Assembly (NCBI GenBank): GCA_018433015.1
Contig: JAHDSB010000166.1
Span: 1-35,371 of the forward strand
Source of the DNA: Clostridia bacterium
Lineage (GTDB): Bacteria > Bacillota > Peptococcia > DRI-13 > SV3-B141
Direction: 5' to 3'
DNA: 35,371 nt
Shown here in pieces: positions 16,530 through 23,781 of the stretch. How positions within the stretch are numbered: position 1 is the first letter of the stretch; each line of letters opens with the position of its first letter. The position numbers were made by a program, and so were the translations under genes. The notes under the pieces were generated by a model. It saw only the letters and a program-made list of their open reading frames with translations. It was not told the DNA's origin and did no database searches.

Positions 16530-16863
16530 TCAAACTAAAAAATATTTAAAAGTGATGCGGAAGAAAAGTATTTTGTGATTAAGTTTTCAGGGAGAGGATG
16601 CCTCGACTGAAATCATCCTTAGACTTATCTCAATTGAAGTTCCCTTCCAAACTGCCGGGTGAGCACCATTAGGTTAGTAGTCCAGGCCGGAAACTTCTAC
16701 CGTTAAAAAGAAGGGGGTATCGGATTATCCTGTACTCTATCTATCAAGTGGAAGTAATGAAAAATTATACGATATTATAATTTATATAGACGTAATTACT
16801 TCAACAAGGGTGGTACCGCGGAAGCAACCTTTCGCCCCTTTAAGGGCGTTAGGTTTTTTTATT
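16530..16863 (+). ncRNA. T-box leader, phenylalanine-specific
   Basis: This tRNA-sensing leader has Stem I closed by GGAAG (16559-16563) with CTTCC (16644-16648) and the loop-E elements AGTA (16567-16570) and GAA (16636-16638). One base later comes the specifier TTC (16640-16642), a Phe codon. Downstream are the Stem II/III segment AGGTTAGTAGTCCAGGCCGG and the antiterminator GGG-TGGTACC-GCG (16808-16820), which pairs with CGCCCC (16833-16838). The bulge reads UGGU, matching an acceptor end with A73, as tRNA-Phe has. The competing terminator (16826-16863) has CGCCC / GGGCG and outer AACCT / AGGTT arms followed by T-run. It controls aroF and pheA. Confidence 0.93.
16826..16863 (+). terminator. 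T-box terminator 1
   Basis: AACCT...CGCCC pairs with GGGCG...AGGTT around a CTTTAA loop and is followed by seven T. It is mutually exclusive with the first antiterminator. Confidence 0.9.
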
Positions 16864-16889
16864 TTCTCCATTTTCATTTACAGATAATC

Positions 16890-17013
16890 CCGTACCCTAT
16901 GAGGGGGTACTAATTTGTTATATTTTTTACTGGCAAATTAGTGCCAATTAGGGTGGTACCGCGAAAATCCACAGTTTCGTCCCTATTTTGGGATACTTAC
17001 TGTGGATTTTTTT
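16890..17013 (+). ncRNA. second, partial T-box module (antiterminator and terminator, no Stem I)
   Basis: After the first T-box terminator comes a hairpin GTACCC / GGGTAC (16892-16910), a TGGC / GCCA stem-loop (about 16931-16946) and then a second GGG-TGGTACC-GCG (16951-16963) pairing with CGTCCC (16978-16983). It competes with terminator 2 (16965-17013: AAATCCACAGT with ACTGTGGATTT, then T-run). The bulge again reads UGGU. Only about 85 nt separate the first terminator from this module, too little for a full Stem I. Confidence 0.88.
16965..17013 (+). terminator. T-box terminator 2
   Basis: The outer 11-bp stem AAATCCACAGT / ACTGTGGATTT with an inner CCC / GGG pair is followed by a T-run. 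It is the last barrier before aroF. Confidence 0.9.
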
Positions 17014-17055
17014 AATTCTAAATTTTATTAAAAAATTATTTTAGGAGGTACTACT

Positions 17056-18075
17056 ATGATTGTTATTATGTCCAAAAGTATGCGAGAAGAAGAATTGCAA
17101 GGTGTTATATCTACTATAGAAAATCACGGGCTTCAAGCCCACATAGTTAGGGGTGCAGAAAAAACCATTGTAGGTGCAGTGGGAGATAAATCGCGTCTAG
17201 TTAAGATTCCCTTCCAAGCTATGCCGGGAGTTGAAGAAGTAATTCCCATTATAACCCCCTACAAATTAGCCAGCAGAGATTTCAAGCCGGAAGATACCAT
17301 AATAAACATTAATGGGGTTACAATTGGGGGCAACACTATTCCGGTAATTGCAGGACCTTGTGCCGTAGAGAGCAAGGAAAAACTCTTAGAGATCGCTTGC
17401 CAGGTAAAAGAAGCCGGAGCACAGCTTCTTAGAGGCGGTGCCTATAAACCTCGTACATCCCCCTACTCCTTTCAGGGTTTAGAAGAAGAAGGATTAAAGC
17501 ACTTAGCTTTGGCCCGAGAAAAAACGGGACTCCCTATTGTTACAGAAGCAGTTGATATGAATAGCTTAGAAAAGGTAGCTTATTATGCCGATGTGATTCA
17601 AATCGGAGCACGTAACATGCAAAATTTTGCCTTATTACGTGCAGCAGCCAAAAGTAATAAGCCTGTTATGCTAAAAAGAGGTCTTTCAGCTACTATTGAG
17701 GAATGGATTTTAGCCGCTGAATATATTATGTCTGCAGGGAACCCTCAGGTAATATTATGCGAGAGAGGAATACGAACCTTTGAAACATATACCCGAAATA
17801 CTTTAGATCTTTCTGCCGTACCCATTATTAAACACCTTTCCCACTTACCAATAATTGTTGATCCCAGTCACGGCACCGGTAAATGGCGCTGGATACAACC
17901 TATGTCCCAGGCTGGAATAGCAGCAGGAGCCGACGGTCTTATGGTAGAAGTTCATCAAAATCCCAGCCAGGCTCTTTCCGATGGTGGTCAATCTCTCACA
18001 CCTGAAAAATTTAAAATTATGATGGATAAAATAAAGGGAGTAGCCTTAGCAGTAGGTAGGGAGATAGCTTTATGA
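17056..18075 (+). CDS. aroF: 3-deoxy-7-phosphoheptulonate (DAHP) synthase, type I-beta
   Basis: It condenses phosphoenolpyruvate and erythrose 4-phosphate, the first step of aromatic amino acid synthesis. At 339 residues it has an N-terminal ferredoxin-like regulatory domain (about 1-70), as in the Thermotoga maritima enzyme, where it gives feedback inhibition. A TIM barrel follows with AGPCAVES (metal cysteine), LRGGAYKPRTSPYSFQG, IGARNMQNF, KRG, and DPSHGTGKW. The start follows AGGAGG by 7 nt. The Phe T-box upstream and pheA overlapping its 3' end by 4 nt mean that starvation for phenylalanine should raise both the entry and the branch steps. Confidence 0.96.
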   Translation: MIVIMSKSMREEELQGVISTIENHGLQAHIVRGAEKTIVGAVGDKSRLVKIPFQAMPGVEEVIPIITPYKLASRDFKPEDTIININGVTIGGNTIPVIAGPCAVESKEKLLEIACQVKEAGAQLLRGGAYKPRTSPYSFQGLEEEGLKHLALAREKTGLPIVTEAVDMNSLEKVAYYADVIQIGARNMQNFALLRAAAKSNKPVMLKRGLSATIEEWILAAEYIMSAGNPQVILCERGIRTFETYTRNTLDLSAVPIIKHLSHLPIIVDPSHGTGKWRWIQPMSQAGIAAGADGLMVEVHQNPSQALSDGGQSLTPEKFKIMMDKIKGVALAVGREIAL

Positions 18076-18950
18076 ACAAACGGCAAACACTTGGATATTT
18101 AGGACCTCACGGTACCTTTTCCCATAAAGCGACCCGCCACTATGCTCTTGATGTTAAAGCCAACAAACCTCAAGAGCTTAAGGGCTTTCCCACCATACCC
18201 CATATCTTATCAGCTGTACAACAGGGAACAGTGGACGTGGGAATTGTTCCAGCAGAAAACTCTATTGAAGGTTGTGTAAACATTACCTTCGACATGCTGG
18301 CCCACGAATACTCACTTTTTATCAATCAGGAAATTATTATTAATATTCATCATCATCTCCTTACCCATGCTAAACGATTAACTGACATTACTACCGTAAT
18401 GTCCCATCCCCAAGCCCTAGGTCAATGCCGTCGCTATTTACAACAATACTTGCCACAGGCTAAAATTCTTGAAACTTCTAGTACGGCCGAGGCCGTTCAA
18501 CAACTATCTTCGGAACATCTTACTTACGCCGCCATCGGTTCTTGGGAAAGCCATCTTGCTTATAAAGTCCCTGTTCTCGCTGCAAATATCAGTGATTATC
18601 CTCATAATCAAACTAGATTTTTAGTTGTTAGTAAAAAAACCTCCACTCCTACCTGCTGTTCCTGCAAAACCTCTCTAGTATTAGCTCTGCCTGATGATAA
18701 GCCCGGTGGATTATATGAGGTTTTAGGAGAATTTGCCCAGGCCAACATAAATTTAAGCAGGATCGAATCTCGCCCTGCTAAAAAAGAACTGGGTAATTAT
18801 ATATTTTTTATAGACTGTGAAATAGACTCTTCCACAGCCATATTTAAAGGTCTTTGGAAGCAACTGGAGCCCAAAACTTCCTTGTTAAAATTCCTGGGCT
18901 CGTACTGTACTTTGAGAATTCCTGATGAGAATATTAGTGAAGTCAGGTAA
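18072..18950 (+). CDS. pheA: prephenate dehydratase
   Basis: It converts prephenate to phenylpyruvate, committing the pathway to phenylalanine. The 292-residue monofunctional form has a dehydratase domain (about 5-190) with YLGPHGTFSHKA, PAENSIEG, SHPQALGQCR and the NQTRFLV motif whose threonine is catalytic. The C-terminal ACT domain (about 205-282) contains ESRPAKKELGNYIFF, the ESRP phenylalanine-binding motif. No chorismate mutase domain is fused, so that step is encoded elsewhere. Start overlaps the aroF stop (ATGA), so translation is coupled. No clear terminator follows; an amino acid permease begins 103 bp later. Confidence 0.96.
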   Translation: MNKRQTLGYLGPHGTFSHKATRHYALDVKANKPQELKGFPTIPHILSAVQQGTVDVGIVPAENSIEGCVNITFDMLAHEYSLFINQEIIINIHHHLLTHAKRLTDITTVMSHPQALGQCRRYLQQYLPQAKILETSSTAEAVQQLSSEHLTYAAIGSWESHLAYKVPVLAANISDYPHNQTRFLVVSKKTSTPTCCSCKTSLVLALPDDKPGGLYEVLGEFAQANINLSRIESRPAKKELGNYIFFIDCEIDSSTAIFKGLWKQLEPKTSLLKFLGSYCTLRIPDENISEVR

Positions 18951-19053
18951 GATTTACTATACAATATAATATTATGGTGATATCATACTTCATAATAACT
19001 AACTAACAATATCTCTAACTCTATATAATTGTATTAGTAAAGGAGTATTAATA

Positions 19054-20331
19054 ATGACTTCACAAAAAAAGCTGCGTAAAACCCTTTCCTGGACTCACGG
19101 TACGGCTATGACTATCGGTGCTGTCTTAGGAACCGGTGTTTTGGTTCTTCCTGCTACAGCTGCTATTATGGCGGGTCCAGCTTCTCTACTAGCCTGGGTT
19201 TTCATGGCTCTGCTTACTTTGCCCCTAGCTTTAACCCTGGGTTATATGGCTATATATTATCCTAATGCCGGTGGCGTTGCCGCTTACGCCCGTCAAGCTT
19301 TCGGCCCCGCCGCCGGTACTATTACAGGTTGGCTCTTCTTAGGAACGGTTCCTGTAGGAGGCCCTATTACAGCTTTAATAGGAGCCAACTATATAGGTGC
19401 TATCTTACAGTTTTCTGATTTAACTATTTACTTTATTGCTGCATTTATTCTGCTTTTAGGCCTTATTCTCAATTATCGAGGTATTGAGATCGCAGGCTGG
19501 GCACAAATGGGAGTAATTGTTGTAATAGCAGCAATGCTTTTAGCTGCCGCCGGGGCCGCTCTTCCTTATGTAAACAAAGCAGCTTTTCAGCCCTTCCTCC
19601 CCCACGGCTGGAAGCCGGTAGGACAGGCCATGGTGGTGCTTTTTTGGGCTTTTGTAGGATGGGAAATGATAGCCCACCTAACGGAGGAATTTGCCAACCC
19701 CAAACGTGATATACCTAAAATGACCTGGTTATCAATCTTTATCATAAACGCCCTTTATCTCCTAGTAGCATTTGTTACGGTAGGTACCAATACTTACCTG
19801 GGAGAAGGAGCTATTGCCCCCCTTTCCATTATGATACAAAAAGGTTGGGGTCCAAATGCTGCCGGCATTACTGCTATCTTAGGATTCCTCGTTTGCTTTG
19901 GTACAAATCACATCTACATAGCGGGGTTTTCCCGCCTTTTATTTGCCCAAGCTAGAGAAGGGGATTTTCCTGCCTTTCTGGCAGCTTTGCATCCCAAATA
20001 TGCTACACCCCATGTGGCTCTTATAACTATGGGAATCGTCAACATGCTGGTTTTAGGGATAGCTTATCTCCTCAAATTAGAGATAGCCCACCTTATGCAA
20101 TTGATTTGTGCAATCTTTATTATGATCTATCTCATAGCTATGGCTTCCGCTATCCGTCTTTTCCATAACAAAAGGATTTTACGTTTACTGGCCTCCTGTT
20201 CTTTTCTCCTCTGTCTATTGATCTATTTATTTACCGGGTGGTCAAGTCTCTTCCCCTTTGCTTTTATCATGATGGGAACAATATTTTACTACCTCAAAAG
20301 AAGAAAACAGCAAACTGACACTTCCTGTTAG
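19054..20331 (+). CDS. APC-superfamily amino acid permease (YjeH-like)
   Basis: This integral membrane transporter has 425 residues and about 12 membrane segments. The family's unwound first helix is at GAVLGTGVLVLPA, and an early PNAGGVAAYARQAFGP segment resembles YjeH-type exporters and exchangers of neutral amino acids. A conserved FVGWEM stretch in helix 6 fits the APC fold. Start: ATG with AAAGGAG. The direction of transport and the substrate cannot be told. Position after the phenylalanine operon hints at aromatic amino acids but is weak evidence. It ends overlapping the convergent FAH gene by 4 bp. Confidence 0.88.
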   Translation: MTSQKKLRKTLSWTHGTAMTIGAVLGTGVLVLPATAAIMAGPASLLAWVFMALLTLPLALTLGYMAIYYPNAGGVAAYARQAFGPAAGTITGWLFLGTVPVGGPITALIGANYIGAILQFSDLTIYFIAAFILLLGLILNYRGIEIAGWAQMGVIVVIAAMLLAAAGAALPYVNKAAFQPFLPHGWKPVGQAMVVLFWAFVGWEMIAHLTEEFANPKRDIPKMTWLSIFIINALYLLVAFVTVGTNTYLGEGAIAPLSIMIQKGWGPNAAGITAILGFLVCFGTNHIYIAGFSRLLFAQAREGDFPAFLAALHPKYATPHVALITMGIVNMLVLGIAYLLKLEIAHLMQLICAIFIMIYLIAMASAIRLFHNKRILRLLASCSFLLCLLIYLFTGWSSLFPFAFIMMGTIFYYLKRRKQQTDTSC

Positions 20332-21203
20332 TTTGTCACTTTTAGGTCTATCACAGGATTAATCAACGGTTCAAAACCCTTAATCCAACACTCTACTACA
20401 TCTCCATCGGTGATATGTACAGCACGAGGTGTTCCCGTAGAAATGATATCACCAGGTAACATCCGCATTACTTGGGAATGAAAGGATACTAAGAAATCAG
20501 GAGGAAAAGTCATATTGGCTACTACATTTTCTGCATGTATTCTTCCATTGATAACAGTGGCTACTTGAAGTTTCATTATATCTTCAATCTCGTCTGGAGT
20601 TACAAGTTGAGGGCCAAAACTAAAGAAGGTATCAAAACTTTTGGCTCTCGTTAAATAACGAGGATTTTTGCGTAAGATATCTTCAGCCGTCATATCGATA
20701 ACGGTAGTGAAACCGGCTACCACATCAAGCCAGTCCTCATGCTTTACATCTTTACATTCTGTGCCTATTATTACTCCTAATTCACTTTCTGCCGTTGTCT
20801 TATGGGACTGCCAAGGTATTTTTATTTTTTCCCCCGGTCCAATAATAGTAGTATCCGGCTTCATAAAACTGGCTGGTTCTTCACTAGGTGCCTTTTCTGC
20901 CAAATCTGCCGCATGATCCACATAGTTCAAACCAATCCCCCATATCTTACGAGGTTTTCTGTAAAGTGGACAAAAAACCGCTTCTTCTTTTGCTATAGCC
21001 GGTATATTTTCTACAAGTTCTTTTCCTTCTATTCTGTACCAATTATTTAATTGTCTAACTTGTCCTAGACTAATAAGTTCCAACATGTCCGTGGCCCAAT
21101 TCTGTCCTAACTTGTCGTTCACTTCTTTTAAGGGCACAATTCCTGTGGAAGTAACAATTGTAGCAGTTTCCTCTCCTTTTACCCTGATTGTAGCTAATCT
21201 CAT
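20328..21203 (-). CDS. fumarylacetoacetate hydrolase (FAH) family enzyme
   Basis: The 291-residue protein has an N-terminal extension (1-80) and a C-terminal FAH-fold catalytic domain with KIWGIGLNYVDHA, the metal-binding glutamates in ESELGVIIG (E139, E141), the metal aspartate in TVIDMTAED (about D170), TRAKSFDTFFSFGP, and GDIISTGTP. Members act on 2-oxo or beta-diketone compounds: acylpyruvate hydrolase, oxaloacetate decarboxylase or tautomerase, ureidoglycolate lyase. Sequence does not decide between these. A LysR gene lies 88 bp upstream on the same strand. It converges with the permease, overlapping it by 4 bp, and no terminator separates them. Confidence 0.9.
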   Translation of the reverse strand: MRLATIRVKGEETATIVTSTGIVPLKEVNDKLGQNWATDMLELISLGQVRQLNNWYRIEGKELVENIPAIAKEEAVFCPLYRKPRKIWGIGLNYVDHAADLAEKAPSEEPASFMKPDTTIIGPGEKIKIPWQSHKTTAESELGVIIGTECKDVKHEDWLDVVAGFTTVIDMTAEDILRKNPRYLTRAKSFDTFFSFGPQLVTPDEIEDIMKLQVATVINGRIHAENVVANMTFPPDFLVSFHSQVMRMLPGDIISTGTPRAVHITDGDVVECWIKGFEPLINPVIDLKVTN

Positions 21204-21291
21204 GTTATCCCTTCCCTTCTCTAATTTTTCCTCCCACCTATATTATAATAATATTTCTGTATTTTTCTCAGTAATTTGTCGCTATATTTTG

Positions 21292-22182
21292 TTATTTTCC
21301 AATATTTCTATTTTTCCAAATGTGTAGCCAAAAGGCCCGAGCTGCATAACTCAAACCATGCTCTTTCAGAATAGCTGCATAGATGACCCTTTTTATGCCT
21401 TTTTTGTTAAGCATACCCTCTTTGATTTTCCCTAAGGCCAGGGCATCTTTGGCTGCCCAGCGTGAAACAACACTAATCCCCAAACCTGCAGCAACACCGT
21501 TGATAATGGCCCTTGTACTACCCAATTCTTTTATATTTATCTTATTTAAACTTTGCCCCCTGCTTTCTAAAAACTTTTCCACTATCTTTCTTGTACCCGA
21601 ACCATATTCCCTCATAATAAAATTTTCTATATTTACTTGCTCCCACTCTTCATAAACGCGTCCCTCAGGAGGAACGATGAGAATAAGCTCATCTTCCATA
21701 TAAGGTTGAATAATACAATTTTGTTCTTGATAAAAGGCCCCTAAAAAAGCTATTTGCACTACTCCTTTTTTTAATGCTGCCAAAACCTGTTTTGTATCTG
21801 ATATTGTTAATTTAATTTCAACAGCAGGATAATCTCTTGTAAAACCGGCAATTAGTGAGGGAACAAGATATTCCCCCGGTAAACTACTGGAACCCAGGAG
21901 TACACGCCCTTTAGTCAAGCCCTTTATTTCATTGATCTTATCTTTTACTAACTCAAGCTTATTTAAAATTATTTCTGCTTCTTGATATAGTATCTCTCCC
22001 GCTTCAGTCATCACAATTTCTCTTTCTTCCCGCAGTAATAATTCAGCTGCAAAAAATTCTTCTAATACTTTTATTTGTTTGCTCAAAGCGGGCTGAGTTT
22101 GATAGAGCTTTTCTGCTGCACGGGTAAAGCTTTTCTCCTCAACAATAGTTTTAAAGGCCTCTAAATGCTTGATTCCTATCAT
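21292..22182 (-). CDS. LysR-family transcriptional regulator
   Basis: The 296-residue DNA-binding regulator has an N-terminal winged helix (about 1-62; SFTRAAEKLYQTQPALSKQIKVLE carries the recognition helix) and a C-terminal ligand-binding domain opening at GRVLLGSSSLPGEYLVPSLI. The style recalls CysL-like and selenium/sulfur-associated LysR regulators, but that is a guess. It is divergent from a TauE/SafE transporter gene across a 164-bp gap with a 9-bp inverted repeat at 22237-22262. This is the usual layout for a LysR protein controlling its neighbour. It could also affect the FAH gene downstream. Confidence 0.9.
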   Translation of the reverse strand: MIGIKHLEAFKTIVEEKSFTRAAEKLYQTQPALSKQIKVLEEFFAAELLLREEREIVMTEAGEILYQEAEIILNKLELVKDKINEIKGLTKGRVLLGSSSLPGEYLVPSLIAGFTRDYPAVEIKLTISDTKQVLAALKKGVVQIAFLGAFYQEQNCIIQPYMEDELILIVPPEGRVYEEWEQVNIENFIMREYGSGTRKIVEKFLESRGQSLNKINIKELGSTRAIINGVAAGLGISVVSRWAAKDALALGKIKEGMLNKKGIKRVIYAAILKEHGLSYAARAFWLHIWKNRNIGK

Positions 22183-22236
22183 TGCAAACGTTCTTCCTAT
22201 TTTTTTATTTTTCTATAATTATACATATGCTGAAAT

Positions 22237-22262
22237 TAAAATATTATCAAGCTAATATTTTA
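22237..22262. promoter_or_regulatory. candidate LysR operator between the regulator and TauE/SafE genes
   Basis: The arms TAAAATATT (22237-22245) and AATATTTTA (22254-22262) are perfect inverted repeats around an 8-nt centre, placed between the two divergent genes. LysR proteins bind interrupted dyads in this position. Confidence 0.5.
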
Positions 22263-22346
22263 GTCCAACTGCTGTACAAATTATGTAAAGGATAATACAA
22301 TTGTTGGAGAAATATTTTTTCATTCTAAATTTAGGTAGGTTTAAAA

Positions 22347-23129
22347 ATGACAACAACAAATATTATCTTAATATTCATCACCGGAATCATTGCGGGTTTC
22401 TTGAATACCCTAGGGGGAGGAGGCTCCCTTTTAACTTTACCTATGTTTATATTTTTAGGGCTTCCTGCCGCCGTTGCTAATGGGACTAACCGCATTGCTC
22501 TAACAGTGCAAAATGCCATTGCAGTTCTTAATTTTAAAAGAAAAGGCTATTTTAACCTAAAGCTAAGTCTTTTATTGGGTATCCCTGCCGTAATTGGTTC
22601 TATCGTGGGAGCCCAGTTAGCTATCAATATACCTGATGAGGTCTTTAACAAAATCTTAGCCGTAGTAATGTTGATAGTTTTAGTCTTAATAGTCAGAAAA
22701 CCTGTAAAAAATAAAACTGAAGAAGAAGCAAGTGACATGGATATAGCTTCTTCTCGTTATGTACCAGCTGCAATAACCTTCTTTTTCATAGGGATATATG
22801 GGGGTTTTGTTCAAGCCGGTGTAGGTTTCATAATTATTGCTGCCTTGTCAGTACTATCCGATATGTCTCTAGTAAAAATTAATAGTATTAAAGTTTTTGT
22901 AGTTTTATTTTATATGTTAAGTGCTTTATTTGTCTTCATCTGGAACGGTAAAATTGATTGGGTCTTAGGCTTAACCCTAGCTTGTGGCAATGGTTTAGGC
23001 GGCTGGTTAGGGAGCTCCTTTGCCGTAGCTAAAGGTGATAAATGGATTCGTCCCATCCTCATTACGGTAGTAAGTATTATGTCCTTAAAATTATTAGGTT
23101 TTTTCAGCTTTTTACAACACTTGATATAA
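22347..23129 (+). CDS. TauE/SafE family sulfite/anion exporter
   Basis: The 260-residue membrane protein has about eight helices in two related halves. The first half carries AGFLNTLGGGGSLLTLPMFI and ANGTNRIALT; the second carries YGGFVQAGVGFIII and INSIKVFVVL, the repeated motifs of the TauE/SafE family. Members move sulfite, sulfoacetate, taurine or other organic anions. The actual substrate is unknown. The gene is divergent from a LysR regulator, which probably controls it. A terminator follows at 23141-23174. Confidence 0.9.
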   Translation: MTTTNIILIFITGIIAGFLNTLGGGGSLLTLPMFIFLGLPAAVANGTNRIALTVQNAIAVLNFKRKGYFNLKLSLLLGIPAVIGSIVGAQLAINIPDEVFNKILAVVMLIVLVLIVRKPVKNKTEEEASDMDIASSRYVPAAITFFFIGIYGGFVQAGVGFIIIAALSVLSDMSLVKINSIKVFVVLFYMLSALFVFIWNGKIDWVLGLTLACGNGLGGWLGSSFAVAKGDKWIRPILITVVSIMSLKLLGFFSFLQHLI

Positions 23130-23140
23130 TTTAAAATCAT

Positions 23141-23174
23141 AAAAAAGATCACTTTTATTATGTGATCTTTTTTT
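23141..23174 (+). terminator. intrinsic terminator after the TauE/SafE gene
   Basis: GATCAC (23147-23152) and GTGATC (23162-23167), flanked by A- and T-runs that pair further, form a terminator with a seven-T tract. The A-run makes it potentially bidirectional. Confidence 0.9.
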
Positions 23175-23219
23175 AATATATAAGTTTTTTATATTGTAAA
23201 TAAAAAGTGAGCACGTAAC

Positions 23220-23660
23220 GATCTACCTTGGACTGATATAGATAACTTCATATCTAACCGTGATCTTTCGACCACGATCAAACATTTCACTACCTATACC
23301 AATCGGTCGTTCGACCATACAAGATACCTGAACGACCCTATACAATCTCTCGACTGCATAGAATCGCAGAATATTGCATGCTTTCAGCACCCTGCATGAT
23401 CTTAGCTCGACCCTATATGACAAGTTGGGTTCATACCACAATCAAATGTGTAATTCGACTGTGATACAAGCTTTCCCCGCCATATAGAATCTTCCCTCCG
23501 GCTGTATGCAAGCCCATAATAGTCAATCAGATTTTTTAATACCCTTCATAACTAGTTACGGACCTGCATACAACCTTTGGCCGACCTATACATACCCCTG
23601 GATAATAGGAGCATGTATAAGTCTGGGCTCAACCGTTACGTACCCGCACTTATAATTTAA
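23220..23660. repeat. array of degenerate ~18-24 bp repeats, no gene
   Basis: A roughly 440-bp stretch is made of related short units. On the minus strand they read approximately GATTGTATAGGGTCGAAA with drift. On the plus strand the recurring core is CGACC-n-TATACAA, for example at 23311 (CGACCATACAAG), 23333 (CGACCCTATACAA), 23350 (CGACTGCATAG), 23408 (CGACCCTATATG), 23455 (CGACTGTGATACAAG) and 23582 (CGACCTATACATA). About a dozen units are recognisable, spaced 18-24 bp, with looser spacing after 23510. A 72-codon minus-strand frame over 23223-23441 merely translates the repeats. Base composition differs from the AT-rich flanks. Function is unknown. Confidence 0.7.
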
Positions 23661-23721
23661 CCCGATTACTCTTTTTATATACACGTTTCTAAAAAACTTT
23701 TAAATTATTTTGCTCTATTGA

Positions 23722-23767
23722 AAATTAGAGAAGGGACGAAGATACCTCATATCTTCATCCCTTCTCT
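23722..23767 (-). terminator. intrinsic terminator of the oligopeptide-binding protein gene
   Basis: AGAGAAGGGA...GAAGAT pairs with ATCTTC...TCCCTTCTCT, a long stem with one mismatch and a 7-nt loop. On the minus strand it is followed by AATTTT. Confidence 0.8.
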
Positions 23768-23781
23768 GTTTTAAACCATGT

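Noticed and set aside
23223-23441. 72-residue minus-strand protein
   Set aside because: There is no ribosome binding site before the ATG, and its residue pattern only mirrors the underlying nucleotide repeats.
23220-23660. CRISPR array
   Set aside because: Units are degenerate and 18-24 bp apart with no identical direct repeats, no uniform spacers and no cas genes nearby.
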